This document shows, piece by piece, positions 15,361 through 23,767 of a DNA stretch of 56,918 bases. The stretch is from JAEUNJ01 sp052035955 (GTDB taxonomy: Bacteria; Pseudomonadota; Gammaproteobacteria; Burkholderiales; Rhodocyclaceae): NCBI GenBank assembly GCA_052035955.1, contig JBPOHD010000038.1, positions 1 to 56,918 on the forward strand. Direction: 5' to 3'. The notes below the pieces were generated by a model that did no database searches, was not told where the DNA came from, and saw only the letters and a program-made list of their open reading frames with translations. Positions within the stretch are counted from its first letter, which is position 1; every line of letters starts with the position of its first letter. A program made the position numbers and the translations under genes.

Positions 15361-15669
15361 TTACTTCAGGGAGAGGACGAACTTGACCAGCTTCTGGAGG
15401 TCGGCATCCGAGGTGGTGGTATTGGGCGGCTGGACGATGTCGCCCCAGTTGCCCTTGCCCCCCTCGCGAACCTTCTTGAGCAGCTTGGCCTCGGCACCCT
15501 TGTCGTCCTTGTAGCGGGCGGCCACGTCCTTCCAGGCGGGACCGACCACCTTCTTGTCCACCTGATGGCACCCCAGGCATCCCTGGGCCTGGGCGAGTTG
15601 AAGGTCGGCGGCGGCGATGCCGGAAAAGCCGAGGGCGAGGGCGAAAACGCCGATGTGGGTTCGATTCAT
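15361..15669 (-). CDS. Small monoheme c-type cytochrome without a Met axial ligand
   Basis: This 102-residue exported protein has a signal peptide ending near residue 21 (GFSGIAAA) and one haem motif, CLGCH (31-35). The fold resembles cytochrome c-551/c-552 (KKVVGPAWKDVAARYKDD, and GNWGDIVQPPNTTTSDADL). In that family the residue before PP is the axial methionine; here it is Gln80, and the mature protein contains no methionine at all. The only histidine in the mature protein is in the haem motif. It lies 13 bases after the DUF3460 gene. An electron-carrier role is the family expectation; unusual haem ligation makes gas binding or a different redox role possible. Confidence 0.85.
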   Translation of the reverse strand: MNRTHIGVFALALGFSGIAAADLQLAQAQGCLGCHQVDKKVVGPAWKDVAARYKDDKGAEAKLLKKVREGGKGNWGDIVQPPNTTTSDADLQKLVKFVLSLK

Positions 15670-15682
15670 GACGGGTCTCCGG

Positions 15683-15871
15683 TCAATTGACGTCGTAGTA
15701 ATAGCACTTTTGGGGCACCCTGGCCTCGGCCAGGCGCTGCTGCTCTTCCAGGTCGCGGGGCGGCCTGTCCCACCAAAGGGCGCGTCCGGCCTTCTGCTCG
15801 GCCAATTCCTCGGGGTGCTTCTCCAGCCACTCGCGCATGAAGCGGGTGTGATCGGATTCGTACATCGCCAT
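15683..15871 (-). CDS. DUF3460 family small protein
   Basis: This 62-residue protein matches DUF3460, a short family common in betaproteobacteria. The match rests on HTRFMREWLEKHPEELAEQ, then GRALWWDRPPRDLEEQQRL and the end VPQKCYYYDVN. The ATG at 15871 has an AGGAGA site upstream. It sits between spoT and the small cytochrome on the same strand. Function is unknown; the aromatic C-terminal YYYD and the WW pair are family features. Confidence 0.85.
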   Translation of the reverse strand: MAMYESDHTRFMREWLEKHPEELAEQKAGRALWWDRPPRDLEEQQRLAEARVPQKCYYYDVN

Positions 15872-15897
15872 TCGGGTTCTCCTGTCTTCGGTGAGGA

Positions 15898-18102
15898 TCA
15901 ATCTCGGGTACGGGTGATGCGCACCACCTCGGGAATGTGCCGCAGGTCCCGGAGGATGCGCGCAAGATGCATGCGATTGGCCACCTGGAGGGTGAAATAA
16001 AGGGTTGTGTGCCTGGCGCCATCCTCGTCCATGTTCACATTCTGGATGTTCGAGTCCGCCTCGGCAATGGCCGCCGCCACCTTGGCCAGGACACCGCGCT
16101 TGTTCTCGGCCAGCACACGGATGCCGACGTCGAACAGGCGGTCGGGCTCCGGATCCCATTCCACCTCGATCCATTCGTCGCGCTCGCCCCGCTGCTTGCG
16201 CAGGCTGAGGCAGTCGTGGGTATGCACCACCAGGCCCTGGCCCTTGCGGATCAGGCCGATGATGGGATCCCCGGGGATGGGCCGGCAGGACTGGTCCAGT
16301 TGGACGGCGCCGCCCTCGTTGCCGCGGATCTGGATGGGTGCCCGGGGAACGGCGCCGCCCTGCCCGGGTTCGTCATGGCCTTCGGCCAGGCGACGGGCGA
16401 CGATGGCCGGCAGGCGCTTGCCCAGGCCGATGTCGGTCAATACCTCCTGCTGGGACCGGGCGCCGCCGAGCTTGAGCAGACGCGACCAGTCCGTGTGGCG
16501 GATGTCGTCCAGGCGCAGGCTGAAGGTACGCAGGGCCTGGCCGAGCAGCCGCTCGCCGAGGCTGGCCGACTCGTCCGTGTGGCGGGTCTTGAGGAAGTGG
16601 CGGATCTGCGCCCGGGCCTTGCCGGTCTTTACGTAGGCGAGCCAGGCCGGATTCGGGTTGGCATGGGGGGCGGTGACGATCTCGACCCGGTCCCCGTTGC
16701 GCAATTCCGTGCGCAACGGCATCAGTTCGAAGTTGATGCGGCAGGCGACGCAGCGGTTGCCGATGTCCGTATGCACGGCGTAGGCGAAGTCCACGGCCGT
16801 GGCGCCCCGGGGCAGGACCATGATCTTGCCCTGGGGCGTGAAGACGTAGACCTCGCCCGGGAAGAGATCCACCTTCACGTGCTCGAGGAACTCGGAGGAG
16901 TCGGGCGAGGCCGATTGAAGGTCGATGAGGGACTGGAGCCAGTTGTGGGTCTTGCGCTGCAGTTCCGAGAGGGCCTGGTCGTCCTTGTACAGCCAGTGGG
17001 AGGCGACACCCGACTCGGCCACATGGTGCATGTCCCGGGTACGGATCTGGATCTCGACCGGGGTCCCGTAGGGCCCGATGACCGTGGTATGGAGCGACTG
17101 GTAGCCATTGGCCTTGGGGATCGCGATGTAGTCCTTGAACTTGCCCGGGACGGGCTTGAACAGTCCGTGCAGCACCCCGAGGGCCAGGTAGCAGGTTGGC
17201 TTGTCGCGAACGATGACCCGGAAGCCGTAGATGTCGAGCACCTGCGAGAACGACAGGTGCTTGTCGCGCATCTTGCGGTAGATGCCGTAAAGGTGCTTTT
17301 CCCGCCCCATGACTTCGGCATCTATGCTGTTCCGGGGCAGGGTGTCGCGGACCGCATCGAGGATCTTGCCGACCACTTCGCGCCGGTTGCCGCGGGCCGA
17401 CTTGACGGCCCGCGCCAGGACCTCGTAGCGGGCGGGGTAGAGGTGGCGGAAGGAAAGCTCCTGGAGTTCCCGGTAGAGGGCGTTGAGGCCCAGCCGGTTG
17501 GCGATGGGAGCGTAGATGTCGAGGGTCTCGCGGGCGATGCGCCGCCGCTTGTCCGGCCTCACCGCGTCCAGGGTCCGCATGTTGTGCTGGCGGTCGGCCA
17601 GCTTGATGAGGATGACCCGCACGTCGCGGGCCATGGCCAGCAGCATCTTGCGGAAATTCTCCGCCTGGGCCTCCTCGTAGGACTGGTGTTCCAGGCGGTC
17701 CAGCTTGGAGACGCCGTCAACCAGCTCGGCGGCCGTCTTGCCGAACTGCTCGGCGATCTGCGCCTTGGTGATGCTGGTGTCCTCCATGACGTCGTGGAGG
17801 AGGGCCGCGATCAGGGCCTGGGAATCGAGATGCCAGCCGGCCAGGGTCTCGGCGACGGCCAGCGGGTGGGAGATGTAGGGGTCGCCGCTGGAACGGAACT
17901 GGCCCCGGTGGGCGGCGTTGGAGAAGACGTAGGCTGCGCCGACCTTGCTCATCTCCTCCGGTTTCAGATAGGTGGCCAGCCGCCCGTTGAAGCGCTCCAG
18001 ATCCTCCGCCAGATCGACCGGCGGATGCATGTCGATGGGGATGATCGGCGGCTCGTCGACCTCCACCCGCTCAGGGGACACCGGGGATGGGGCAGCCGCC
18101 AT
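15898..18102 (-). CDS. spoT: Bifunctional (p)ppGpp synthetase/hydrolase
   Basis: This 734-residue Rel/SpoT-type enzyme makes and degrades (p)ppGpp. The N-terminal HD hydrolase domain is intact (AHRGQFRSSGDPYISHP, then LLHDVMEDT at about 101-109). The synthetase domain includes YGFRVIV and GYQSLHTTV. A TGS domain (VYVFTPQGKIMVLPRGAT) and a C-terminal ACT domain (NKRGVLAKVAAAIAEADSNI) complete the usual plan. The intact HD motif argues for the bifunctional form rather than RelA. The ATG at 18102 is chosen because the longer frame overlaps rpoZ. It follows gmk and rpoZ, the common proteobacterial order. Confidence 0.95.
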   Translation of the reverse strand: MAAAPSPVSPERVEVDEPPIIPIDMHPPVDLAEDLERFNGRLATYLKPEEMSKVGAAYVFSNAAHRGQFRSSGDPYISHPLAVAETLAGWHLDSQALIAALLHDVMEDTSITKAQIAEQFGKTAAELVDGVSKLDRLEHQSYEEAQAENFRKMLLAMARDVRVILIKLADRQHNMRTLDAVRPDKRRRIARETLDIYAPIANRLGLNALYRELQELSFRHLYPARYEVLARAVKSARGNRREVVGKILDAVRDTLPRNSIDAEVMGREKHLYGIYRKMRDKHLSFSQVLDIYGFRVIVRDKPTCYLALGVLHGLFKPVPGKFKDYIAIPKANGYQSLHTTVIGPYGTPVEIQIRTRDMHHVAESGVASHWLYKDDQALSELQRKTHNWLQSLIDLQSASPDSSEFLEHVKVDLFPGEVYVFTPQGKIMVLPRGATAVDFAYAVHTDIGNRCVACRINFELMPLRTELRNGDRVEIVTAPHANPNPAWLAYVKTGKARAQIRHFLKTRHTDESASLGERLLGQALRTFSLRLDDIRHTDWSRLLKLGGARSQQEVLTDIGLGKRLPAIVARRLAEGHDEPGQGGAVPRAPIQIRGNEGGAVQLDQSCRPIPGDPIIGLIRKGQGLVVHTHDCLSLRKQRGERDEWIEVEWDPEPDRLFDVGIRVLAENKRGVLAKVAAAIAEADSNIQNVNMDEDGARHTTLYFTLQVANRMHLARILRDLRHIPEVVRITRTRD

Positions 18103-18128
18103 GTCGGTCCATCCCCTCCGCGCCCCGG

Positions 18129-18335
18129 TCAGGCCTGGCCGCGGTTCAGGACCTCCAGCCCGACCTTGCCGGCGGCGATTTCGCGCAGTGCGACGACCGT
18201 TGGCTTGTCCTTGTCCGCCTCGACCTGGGGCGTGCTGCCCGTGGCCAGCTGGCGGGCCCGGTAGGTGGCGGCCAGGGTGAGCTGGAAGCGGTTGGGGATG
18301 CGTTTCAGGCAATCATCGACGGTCACACGGGCCAT
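18129..18335 (-). CDS. rpoZ: RNA polymerase omega subunit
   Basis: This 68-residue protein matches omega: MARVTVDDCLKRIPNRFQLT, then YRARQL and KPTVVALREIAAGKVGLE. Omega binds the beta' subunit, assists assembly of RNA polymerase and forms part of a ppGpp-binding site. It lies between gmk (15 bases upstream) and spoT (26 bases downstream), so the stringent-response gene and its polymerase target are probably cotranscribed. Confidence 0.95.
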   Translation of the reverse strand: MARVTVDDCLKRIPNRFQLTLAATYRARQLATGSTPQVEADKDKPTVVALREIAAGKVGLEVLNRGQA

Positions 18336-18350
18336 GGTCAGTCCAATCGG

Positions 18351-18962
18351 TCAGGAGAGAAAACGGAAAACGTCCGGGTTGCGCGCCCTCTGGCGCTGGA
18401 ACCGCAGGCGGGAAGCCTTGACGGCCGCCCGAAGCTCTTCGAGGGCCAAATGCAAGTCATTGTTGATTATAACGAAATCGAACTCCCCCACGTGCTCCAT
18501 TTCGCCCACTGCGGCGGCCACGCGGCGAGCGATCACTTCCTCGGAATCCTGGCCCCTGCCGCGCAGCCGCCTTTCAAGCTCGGCGATCGAGGGCGGCAGG
18601 ATGAAAATCCCGACGGCCTCGGAGAACAGGCTGCGCACCTGCCGCGCTCCCTGCCAGTCGATCTCGAGCAGCACGTCCTGCCCCTCGGCCATGCGGGCTT
18701 CGAGCCAGGAACGGGAGGTCCCGTAGAAGTTCCCGTGCACCTCGGCCCACTCGAGGAACTCGCCGTGGTCGCGCATGGACAGGAAGGTGGGGACGTCCAC
18801 GAAATGGTAGGCGCTGCCCTCGACCTCGCCCGGCCTCGGCGCGCGGGTGGTATAGGAAACGGAAAGGCGGACCTGAGGGTCCTGCTCGAGCAGCAGGCGG
18901 ACCAAGGTGGTCTTGCCGGCGCCGGAAGGCGCGGAGACGACGAGGAGACTGCCGGCGGTCAT
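18351..18962 (-). CDS. gmk: Guanylate kinase
   Basis: This 203-residue enzyme phosphorylates GMP to GDP with ATP. The P-loop is APSGAGKTTL near the N-terminus. GMP-binding motifs are SYTTRAPRPGEVEG and FLEWAEVHGNFYGTS, and the lid region contains RLRGRGQDSEEVIARR. Length is normal. It heads the gmk-rpoZ-spoT unit; about 70 bases separate it from the lipoprotein gene upstream. Confidence 0.96.
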   Translation of the reverse strand: MTAGSLLVVSAPSGAGKTTLVRLLLEQDPQVRLSVSYTTRAPRPGEVEGSAYHFVDVPTFLSMRDHGEFLEWAEVHGNFYGTSRSWLEARMAEGQDVLLEIDWQGARQVRSLFSEAVGIFILPPSIAELERRLRGRGQDSEEVIARRVAAAVGEMEHVGEFDFVIINNDLHLALEELRAAVKASRLRFQRQRARNPDVFRFLS

Positions 18963-19035
18963 GGCGATGCGGGAGAAGTCGACGCGGAACCTGCCGAACT
19001 CTACACCACGCGGGGCCCCTCCGCAGCCCCGGCGG

Positions 19036-19584
19036 TCAGGAGCCCCCGGGGGCCGCCGGGGGACCTGGCACCGCCGGTGTCGTCGGGCCGGCGCCGGGCG
19101 CCGGCCGCAAGGATGCGGCCAGGGCTGCCGTCGCCTCCGGGGCCGCGAGACCGCGCCGACGCGCCTCCACGTAGAACGTCACGGCCTCCGCGTATGGCGT
19201 TGCCGTGGGTCGCCCGCGAGTCGCCACGAGCGTCGCGTTCATGAGGTCCAGGAGACCCTCGAAGGACCCGGAATCCAGAAGGATCTGCCGCCCGCGCACC
19301 CCCTGCTCCGCCAGCACCTCGCGCGCCGTACCGGGATAGGCCTCCTGAAGGCGATCGAGCAGGCGGCGGAAACGCCGGACCGGCCGGTCCTCCTCGCCGA
19401 CCAGGGTCTCGTCGTGACGATCCAGCGATGCCAGGCGCTGCTCCAGGCCAAGGCGGGAAAATTCGCCTTCCCGGGCGCCATCGCCGCAGGCGACGAGCAG
19501 ACAGGACACGGCGAGCAGCGCCGCTGCCTGCCCGGCCAGCCCGGATCGACTCCGCCTGGCATCGGTGTCCCGCCGGCGGATCAC
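19036..19584 (-). CDS. Predicted lipoprotein of unknown function
   Basis: This 182-residue protein starts with GTG overlapping the yicC stop (GTGA). An Arg-rich N-terminus precedes a hydrophobic stretch and a lipobox (LVAC). The mature part has charged helices (EFSRLGLEQRLASLDRHDE, RFRRLLDRLQEAYPGTARE) and ends in a Pro/Ala/Gly-rich tail. I do not recognise a family. The coupled start supports a real gene; the frame remains open far upstream, but that part is a shadow of yicC. Confidence 0.6.
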   Translation of the reverse strand: MIRRRDTDARRSRSGLAGQAAALLAVSCLLVACGDGAREGEFSRLGLEQRLASLDRHDETLVGEEDRPVRRFRRLLDRLQEAYPGTAREVLAEQGVRGRQILLDSGSFEGLLDLMNATLVATRGRPTATPYAEAVTFYVEARRRGLAAPEATAALAASLRPAPGAGPTTPAVPGPPAAPGGS

Positions 19585-20447
19585 TCGATGTTCTGCACCT
19601 GCTCGCGCATCTGCTCGATCATCAGCTTGAGCTCGAGGGCGATCGCCGTGACCTGGCCCGACACGGACTTGGACGACAAGGTGTTCGCTTCCCGGTTCAG
19701 CTCCTGCATCAGGAAATCGAGGCGCTTGCCGGCCGCGCCGCCCTGGCCGAGGATTCGATCCACCTCGTCCAGGTGGGCCGACAGGCGGGAAAGCTCCTCG
19801 GCCACGTCGATCCGCGTCGCGAACACCCCGACTTCCTGCCGGATCCGTTCCTCGTCCAGGGATGCCACCGCCTCGCGTAGCTTCTGGGCCAGGCGATCCC
19901 GATAGTCGGCCAGCGCCTGGGGCAGCAGGGGCTCGGCCCGGGCCACCAGTTCGCGCATCCGTTCCACCCGGTCGCGGAGCATCTCGGCCAGTTTCCCGCC
20001 TTCCCGGCCGCGGGAGGCGACGAATTCCTCCAGGGCGTCCGTGGCCAGGCCCAGGCAGGCCTCCTGGAGGGCGTCCTGATCGATGCCCTCGTCGCCCAGG
20101 ATGCCCGGCCAGCGCAGGACGTCGGCAACGCTGAGGGGCGCCGCCGCCGGAAGTTCCTGGCGGACGGCGGCCTCCATCTGGCGCAGGCTGGCCAGCATGG
20201 CCGGATTGGGCAGCAGGTCCCTGGGCCGGGCGGCCAGGGTCTGCAATTGCGCCCGGCATTCGACCTTGCCGCGCACCGCACGTGCCGTGATCAGTTCCCG
20301 CAGGGGCATCTCGAGGAAGCGCAGTTCCTCGCCGATCCGGAAATGGATATCGAGGAAGCGCGCATTCACGCTCTTCAATTCCAGGTGCAGGGAAACCTGT
20401 TCGAGTTCGCGGGACAACGCCGCGTAGCCGGTCATGCTCTTGATCAT
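19581..20447 (-). CDS. yicC: YicC family endoribonuclease
   Basis: This 288-residue protein has the YicC N-terminus (MIKSMTGYAALSRELEQ, then LELKSVNARFLDIHFRI) and the C-terminal DUF1732-type region (GKRLDFLMQELNREANTLSSK). YicC proteins are RNA endonucleases linked to small-RNA turnover and stationary-phase physiology. It is transcribed divergently from the kinase gene; the 132 bases between them have no clearly recognised promoter. It probably starts the lipoprotein-gmk-rpoZ-spoT run. Confidence 0.93.
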   Translation of the reverse strand: MIKSMTGYAALSRELEQVSLHLELKSVNARFLDIHFRIGEELRFLEMPLRELITARAVRGKVECRAQLQTLAARPRDLLPNPAMLASLRQMEAAVRQELPAAAPLSVADVLRWPGILGDEGIDQDALQEACLGLATDALEEFVASRGREGGKLAEMLRDRVERMRELVARAEPLLPQALADYRDRLAQKLREAVASLDEERIRQEVGVFATRIDVAEELSRLSAHLDEVDRILGQGGAAGKRLDFLMQELNREANTLSSKSVSGQVTAIALELKLMIEQMREQVQNIE

Positions 20448-20579
20448 GGTTCGCTTTCCGCGGGGTCGCCGCCTTTACAGGCCAGGCGCAAACAAAGAGA
20501 ATCCGGTTTTTATCTTAGCAGGAAGGCATCGCGAACTGGCCGCCGCCGGCGGCGCTTCCAGGGCCCCACCCGTCCACCG

Positions 20580-21521
20580 ATGCCCCAACAGATCAACCAA
20601 CCCCTCCCTCCCGGGTACGAATTGAACGGATACCGGGTGGAACGCCAGTTGTCGCTCGGCGGATTCTCCATCGTCTACCTGGCCTACGACGAGGAGGGCA
20701 ACCCGGTGGCGATCAAGGAGTACCTGCCGAACTCCCTGGCGCTGCGCAGCGAAGGGGCCGTGGTGCCCACCATTTCCGAGGAACACCGGGCCGCCTTCCG
20801 CTACGGCCTCCGCTGTTTCTTCGAGGAAGGACGGGCGCTGGCCCACCTGAACCATCCCAACGTCGTTCGGGTGCTCAATTTCTTCCGCGCCAACGAGACG
20901 GTTTACATGGTCATGCAGTACGAGCGGGGGCGTACGCTCCAGGAGCACATCCAGAAATACAAGGGGCAGTTGAAGGAGAGTTTCATTCGGGCCGTGTTCG
21001 CGAGGCTGCTCAACGGCCTGCGGGAAGTCCACACGAACAAGCTCCTGCACCTGGACATCAAGCCCTCGAACATCTACCTGCGCACCGACGGCAACCCCGT
21101 GTTGCTCGACTTCGGCGCCGCCCGACAGACCCTCTCCTCCGAGCAGCCGGCCCTGAAGCCCATGTACACGCCGGGCTTCGCGTCACCGGAGCAATACCAG
21201 AAGCGGGAGGAACTCGGCCCCTGGAGCGACATCTACAGCGTCGGCGCCAGCATGTACGCATGCCTGTCCGGGAACGCCCCCATCGCGGCCGACATCCGCC
21301 TGGAAAGAGACCAGCACCAGCCGGCCGCCAGGCGCTGGGGCGGCAAGTACTCGGACCAGTTGCTGGAGATCGTGGACTGGTGCATGCAACTCGACCACCT
21401 GGCCCGGCCGCAGAGCGTCTTCGCCCTGCAGCGGGCCCTCTCGGAAAAACAACGGACGGTCGCCGCCACCGGCTGGCTGGACAACATTCGCCATCGCCTG
21501 CGTGCGATGATTGACAAATGA
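20580..21521 (+). CDS. Ser/Thr protein kinase (Hanks type)
   Basis: This 313-residue cytoplasmic kinase has a Gly-rich loop (LSLGGFSIVY, 25-34), catalytic Lys46 (VAIKEY), catalytic Asp159 in HLDIKPSN, and DFG at 177-179. The HRD arginine is leucine, so it is a non-RD kinase that may not need activation-loop phosphorylation. APE is replaced by SPEQ. No transmembrane or sensor domain follows. The gene overlaps the PP2C phosphatase gene by four bases (ATGA), which suggests an opposing pair acting on the same substrates. The longer open frame upstream overlaps yicC and is not used. Confidence 0.9.
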   Translation: MPQQINQPLPPGYELNGYRVERQLSLGGFSIVYLAYDEEGNPVAIKEYLPNSLALRSEGAVVPTISEEHRAAFRYGLRCFFEEGRALAHLNHPNVVRVLNFFRANETVYMVMQYERGRTLQEHIQKYKGQLKESFIRAVFARLLNGLREVHTNKLLHLDIKPSNIYLRTDGNPVLLDFGAARQTLSSEQPALKPMYTPGFASPEQYQKREELGPWSDIYSVGASMYACLSGNAPIAADIRLERDQHQPAARRWGGKYSDQLLEIVDWCMQLDHLARPQSVFALQRALSEKQRTVAATGWLDNIRHRLRAMIDK

Positions 21522-22432
21522 AATTCACCATCTACCAGGAAAGCCGGATCGGCAAGCGCAAGTCGAACCAGGACCGCCTCGCCTACTGCTATTCCCGCGA
21601 TGCCCTTCTCATGGTCGTGGCCGACGGCATGGGGGGCCACCTGCACGGCGAGGTGGCCGCCCAGATCGCCGTCCAGTACATCACCGAGGCCTTCCAGCGC
21701 GAAGCCAAGCCGACCCTGGCGGATCCCTTCCTCTTCCTGTCCCGTGCCCTCACCAACGCCCACCACGCAATCCTCGACTATGCCCTCGAGAAGGGACTGC
21801 CGGAGGCGCCGCGGACGACCTGCGTCTGCTGTGTCGTCCAGGGGAGCGTCGGCTTCTGGGCCCATGCCGGCGATTCGCGCCTCTACGTCGTCCGCGGCGG
21901 CCGCATCCTTGCCCAGACCCGGGACCACTCGCGGATCCAGATGATGGTGGACCAGGGCCTCCTGTCGGAAAACGAGGCCGCCTCCCACCCGTCGCGCAAC
22001 CGGGTCTTCAGCTGCCTTGGCGGCAACCACACGCCGCAGATCGACTTCTCGCGCAAGACGCCGCTCAATTCCGGGGACGTCGTGCTGATTTGCACCGACG
22101 GCCTGTGGTCCCCGCTCGGCAACGCGCAGATCTCCAGGGGCGTCGCCGGCGTCAATATCATGCAGGCGGTGCCGCGCCTGCTCGACCAGGCCGAATCGCT
22201 GGCCGGCGCCAACGGCGACAACCTCTCCGTCATCGCCCTCATGTGGGAGGACAACTACGGCGAGGCAGCCCTGGGCTCGATCCAGACCCAGACCATGCCG
22301 ATGGATAGCTTCACGACCCAGTTGGAGATGTTCGGCCAGGGGCGGCAGCCGCCGGGGCCCGAACTCTCGGACGACGACATCGAGGAAGCCATCGAGGAAA
22401 TCCGTTCGGCCATCCAGAAGTTTTCCAAGTAG
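21518..22432 (+). CDS. PP2C-type protein phosphatase
   Basis: This 304-residue metal-dependent Ser/Thr phosphatase shows the PP2C metal-binding motifs: KSNQDR, VVADGMGGH, HAGDSRLYVVRGG, CTDGLW and NGDNLSVIAL. It is translationally coupled to the kinase just upstream and probably reverses its phosphorylation. The acidic C-terminal tail (ELSDDDIEEAIEEIRSAIQK) is outside the catalytic domain and may be a docking or regulatory segment. rph follows after eight bases. Confidence 0.92.
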   Translation: MKFTIYQESRIGKRKSNQDRLAYCYSRDALLMVVADGMGGHLHGEVAAQIAVQYITEAFQREAKPTLADPFLFLSRALTNAHHAILDYALEKGLPEAPRTTCVCCVVQGSVGFWAHAGDSRLYVVRGGRILAQTRDHSRIQMMVDQGLLSENEAASHPSRNRVFSCLGGNHTPQIDFSRKTPLNSGDVVLICTDGLWSPLGNAQISRGVAGVNIMQAVPRLLDQAESLAGANGDNLSVIALMWEDNYGEAALGSIQTQTMPMDSFTTQLEMFGQGRQPPGPELSDDDIEEAIEEIRSAIQKFSK

Positions 22433-22440
22433 GAGTCCCC

Positions 22441-23157
22441 ATGAGCAGACCCAGCGGCCGCCAGGCCGAGGAATTGCGCACCCTGAAGATCACCCGCGGC
22501 TACACCATGCACGCCGAAGGCAGCGTGCTGGTGGAGTTCGGCAACACCAGGGTGCTGTGCACCGCCAGCGTCGAGGAGAAAGTCCCGCCCTTCCTCAAGG
22601 GCCGCGGCGAAGGCTGGGTGACGGCCGAATACGGCATGCTGCCCCGCTCGACCCACACCCGCACCGACCGGGAGGCGGCGCGCGGCAAGCAGTCCGGCCG
22701 CACGCAGGAGATCCAGCGCCTGATCGGCCGCTCCCTGCGCGCCGTCACCGATCTGAAGGCCCTCGGTGAGCGCCAGGTCGTCCTCGACTGCGACGTGCTG
22801 CAGGCCGACGGCGGCACGCGCTGCGCCGCCATCACCGGCGCCTGCGTCGCCCTCCATGACGCCTGCAATGCCCTGGTGGCCGCCGGCAGGCTGGCTGCCA
22901 GTCCCCTGCGCGACTTCGTCGCCGCGGTGTCGGTCGGCATCGTGGACGGCCGGCCGGTCCTCGACCTCGACTACGCCGAGGACTCCGCCTGCGACACCGA
23001 CATGAACGTGGTCATGACCGGCAGCGCCGGCATCGTCGAGGTCCAGGGCACGGCCGAGGGGGCGCCCTTCAGCCGCGCCGAACTGGATGCGCTGCTGGAA
23101 CTGGCCGCTGCGGGCATCGGCGCGATCGTCGCCGCCCAGCGCCGGGCCCTGGCATGA
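22441..23157 (+). CDS. rph: Ribonuclease PH
   Basis: This 238-residue phosphorolytic exoribonuclease trims tRNA 3' ends. Typical motifs are SVLVEFGNTRVLCTASVEE, GWVTAEYGMLPRSTHTR, and RQVVLDCDVLQADGGTR with the phosphate-binding region. Length is normal. The stop overlaps the rdgB ATG by four bases. The ATG has a GGAGT site a few bases upstream. Confidence 0.96.
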   Translation: MSRPSGRQAEELRTLKITRGYTMHAEGSVLVEFGNTRVLCTASVEEKVPPFLKGRGEGWVTAEYGMLPRSTHTRTDREAARGKQSGRTQEIQRLIGRSLRAVTDLKALGERQVVLDCDVLQADGGTRCAAITGACVALHDACNALVAAGRLAASPLRDFVAAVSVGIVDGRPVLDLDYAEDSACDTDMNVVMTGSAGIVEVQGTAEGAPFSRAELDALLELAAAGIGAIVAAQRRALA

Positions 23158-23750
23158 GGAAGCTGGTGCTGGCCTCCGGCAACGCCGGCAAGCTGCGCGA
23201 ATTCGGCCAGCTGCTGGCGACGGTCGATTTCGAGGTGCATCCCCAATCGGAGTTCGGCGTGCCCGAGGCCGAGGAACCCCATTTCACCTTCGTCGAGAAC
23301 GCCCTGGCCAAGGCCCGTCACGCCGCCCGCCACACCGGACTGCCGGCCCTGGCCGATGACTCCGGCCTCTGCGTCCATGCCCTTGGCGGGGAGCCGGGCG
23401 TCCATTCGGCGCGCTTCGCCGGAGAGCCGAAGTCGGATGCCCGCAACAACGCGCGCCTGATCGCCGAATTGGCCGGCCAGGCGGACCGGCGGGCCCATTA
23501 TGTCTGCGTGCTGGTATTCGTCCGCCATGCCGACGATCCCCAGCCCATCATCACCGAGGGCGAGTGGCACGGCACCATCGTCGACCGGCCGCGCGGGGAG
23601 AGCGGCTTCGGCTACGACCCCTATTTCCTGGTGGAGGCGAAGGGCCGCACCGCCGCCGAACTGCCGGCCGAGGAGAAGAACGCCCTGTCCCACCGCGGCA
23701 TTGCGCTGCGCCAGCTCGTCGACCGCCTCCAGGCCCTGACGGCCGCCTGA
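23154..23750 (+). CDS. rdgB: Non-canonical purine NTP pyrophosphatase (RdgB/HAM1)
   Basis: This 198-residue house-cleaning enzyme hydrolyses dITP, XTP and similar nucleotides to monophosphates. Signature segments are MRKLVLASGNAGKLREF, TGLPALADDSGLCVHALGG and GESGFGYDPYFLVEAKGRT, with SHRGIALRQL near the end. It overlaps rph by four bases and is followed by hemW after 17 bases, a common betaproteobacterial order. Confidence 0.95.
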   Translation: MRKLVLASGNAGKLREFGQLLATVDFEVHPQSEFGVPEAEEPHFTFVENALAKARHAARHTGLPALADDSGLCVHALGGEPGVHSARFAGEPKSDARNNARLIAELAGQADRRAHYVCVLVFVRHADDPQPIITEGEWHGTIVDRPRGESGFGYDPYFLVEAKGRTAAELPAEEKNALSHRGIALRQLVDRLQALTAA

Positions 23751-23767
23751 GGCCGCCGCTCCGACCG

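Noticed and set aside
15937..18264. Open frame of 775 codons antisense to spoT
   Set aside because: Shadow of spoT and rpoZ; low-complexity composition and no recognisable domain.
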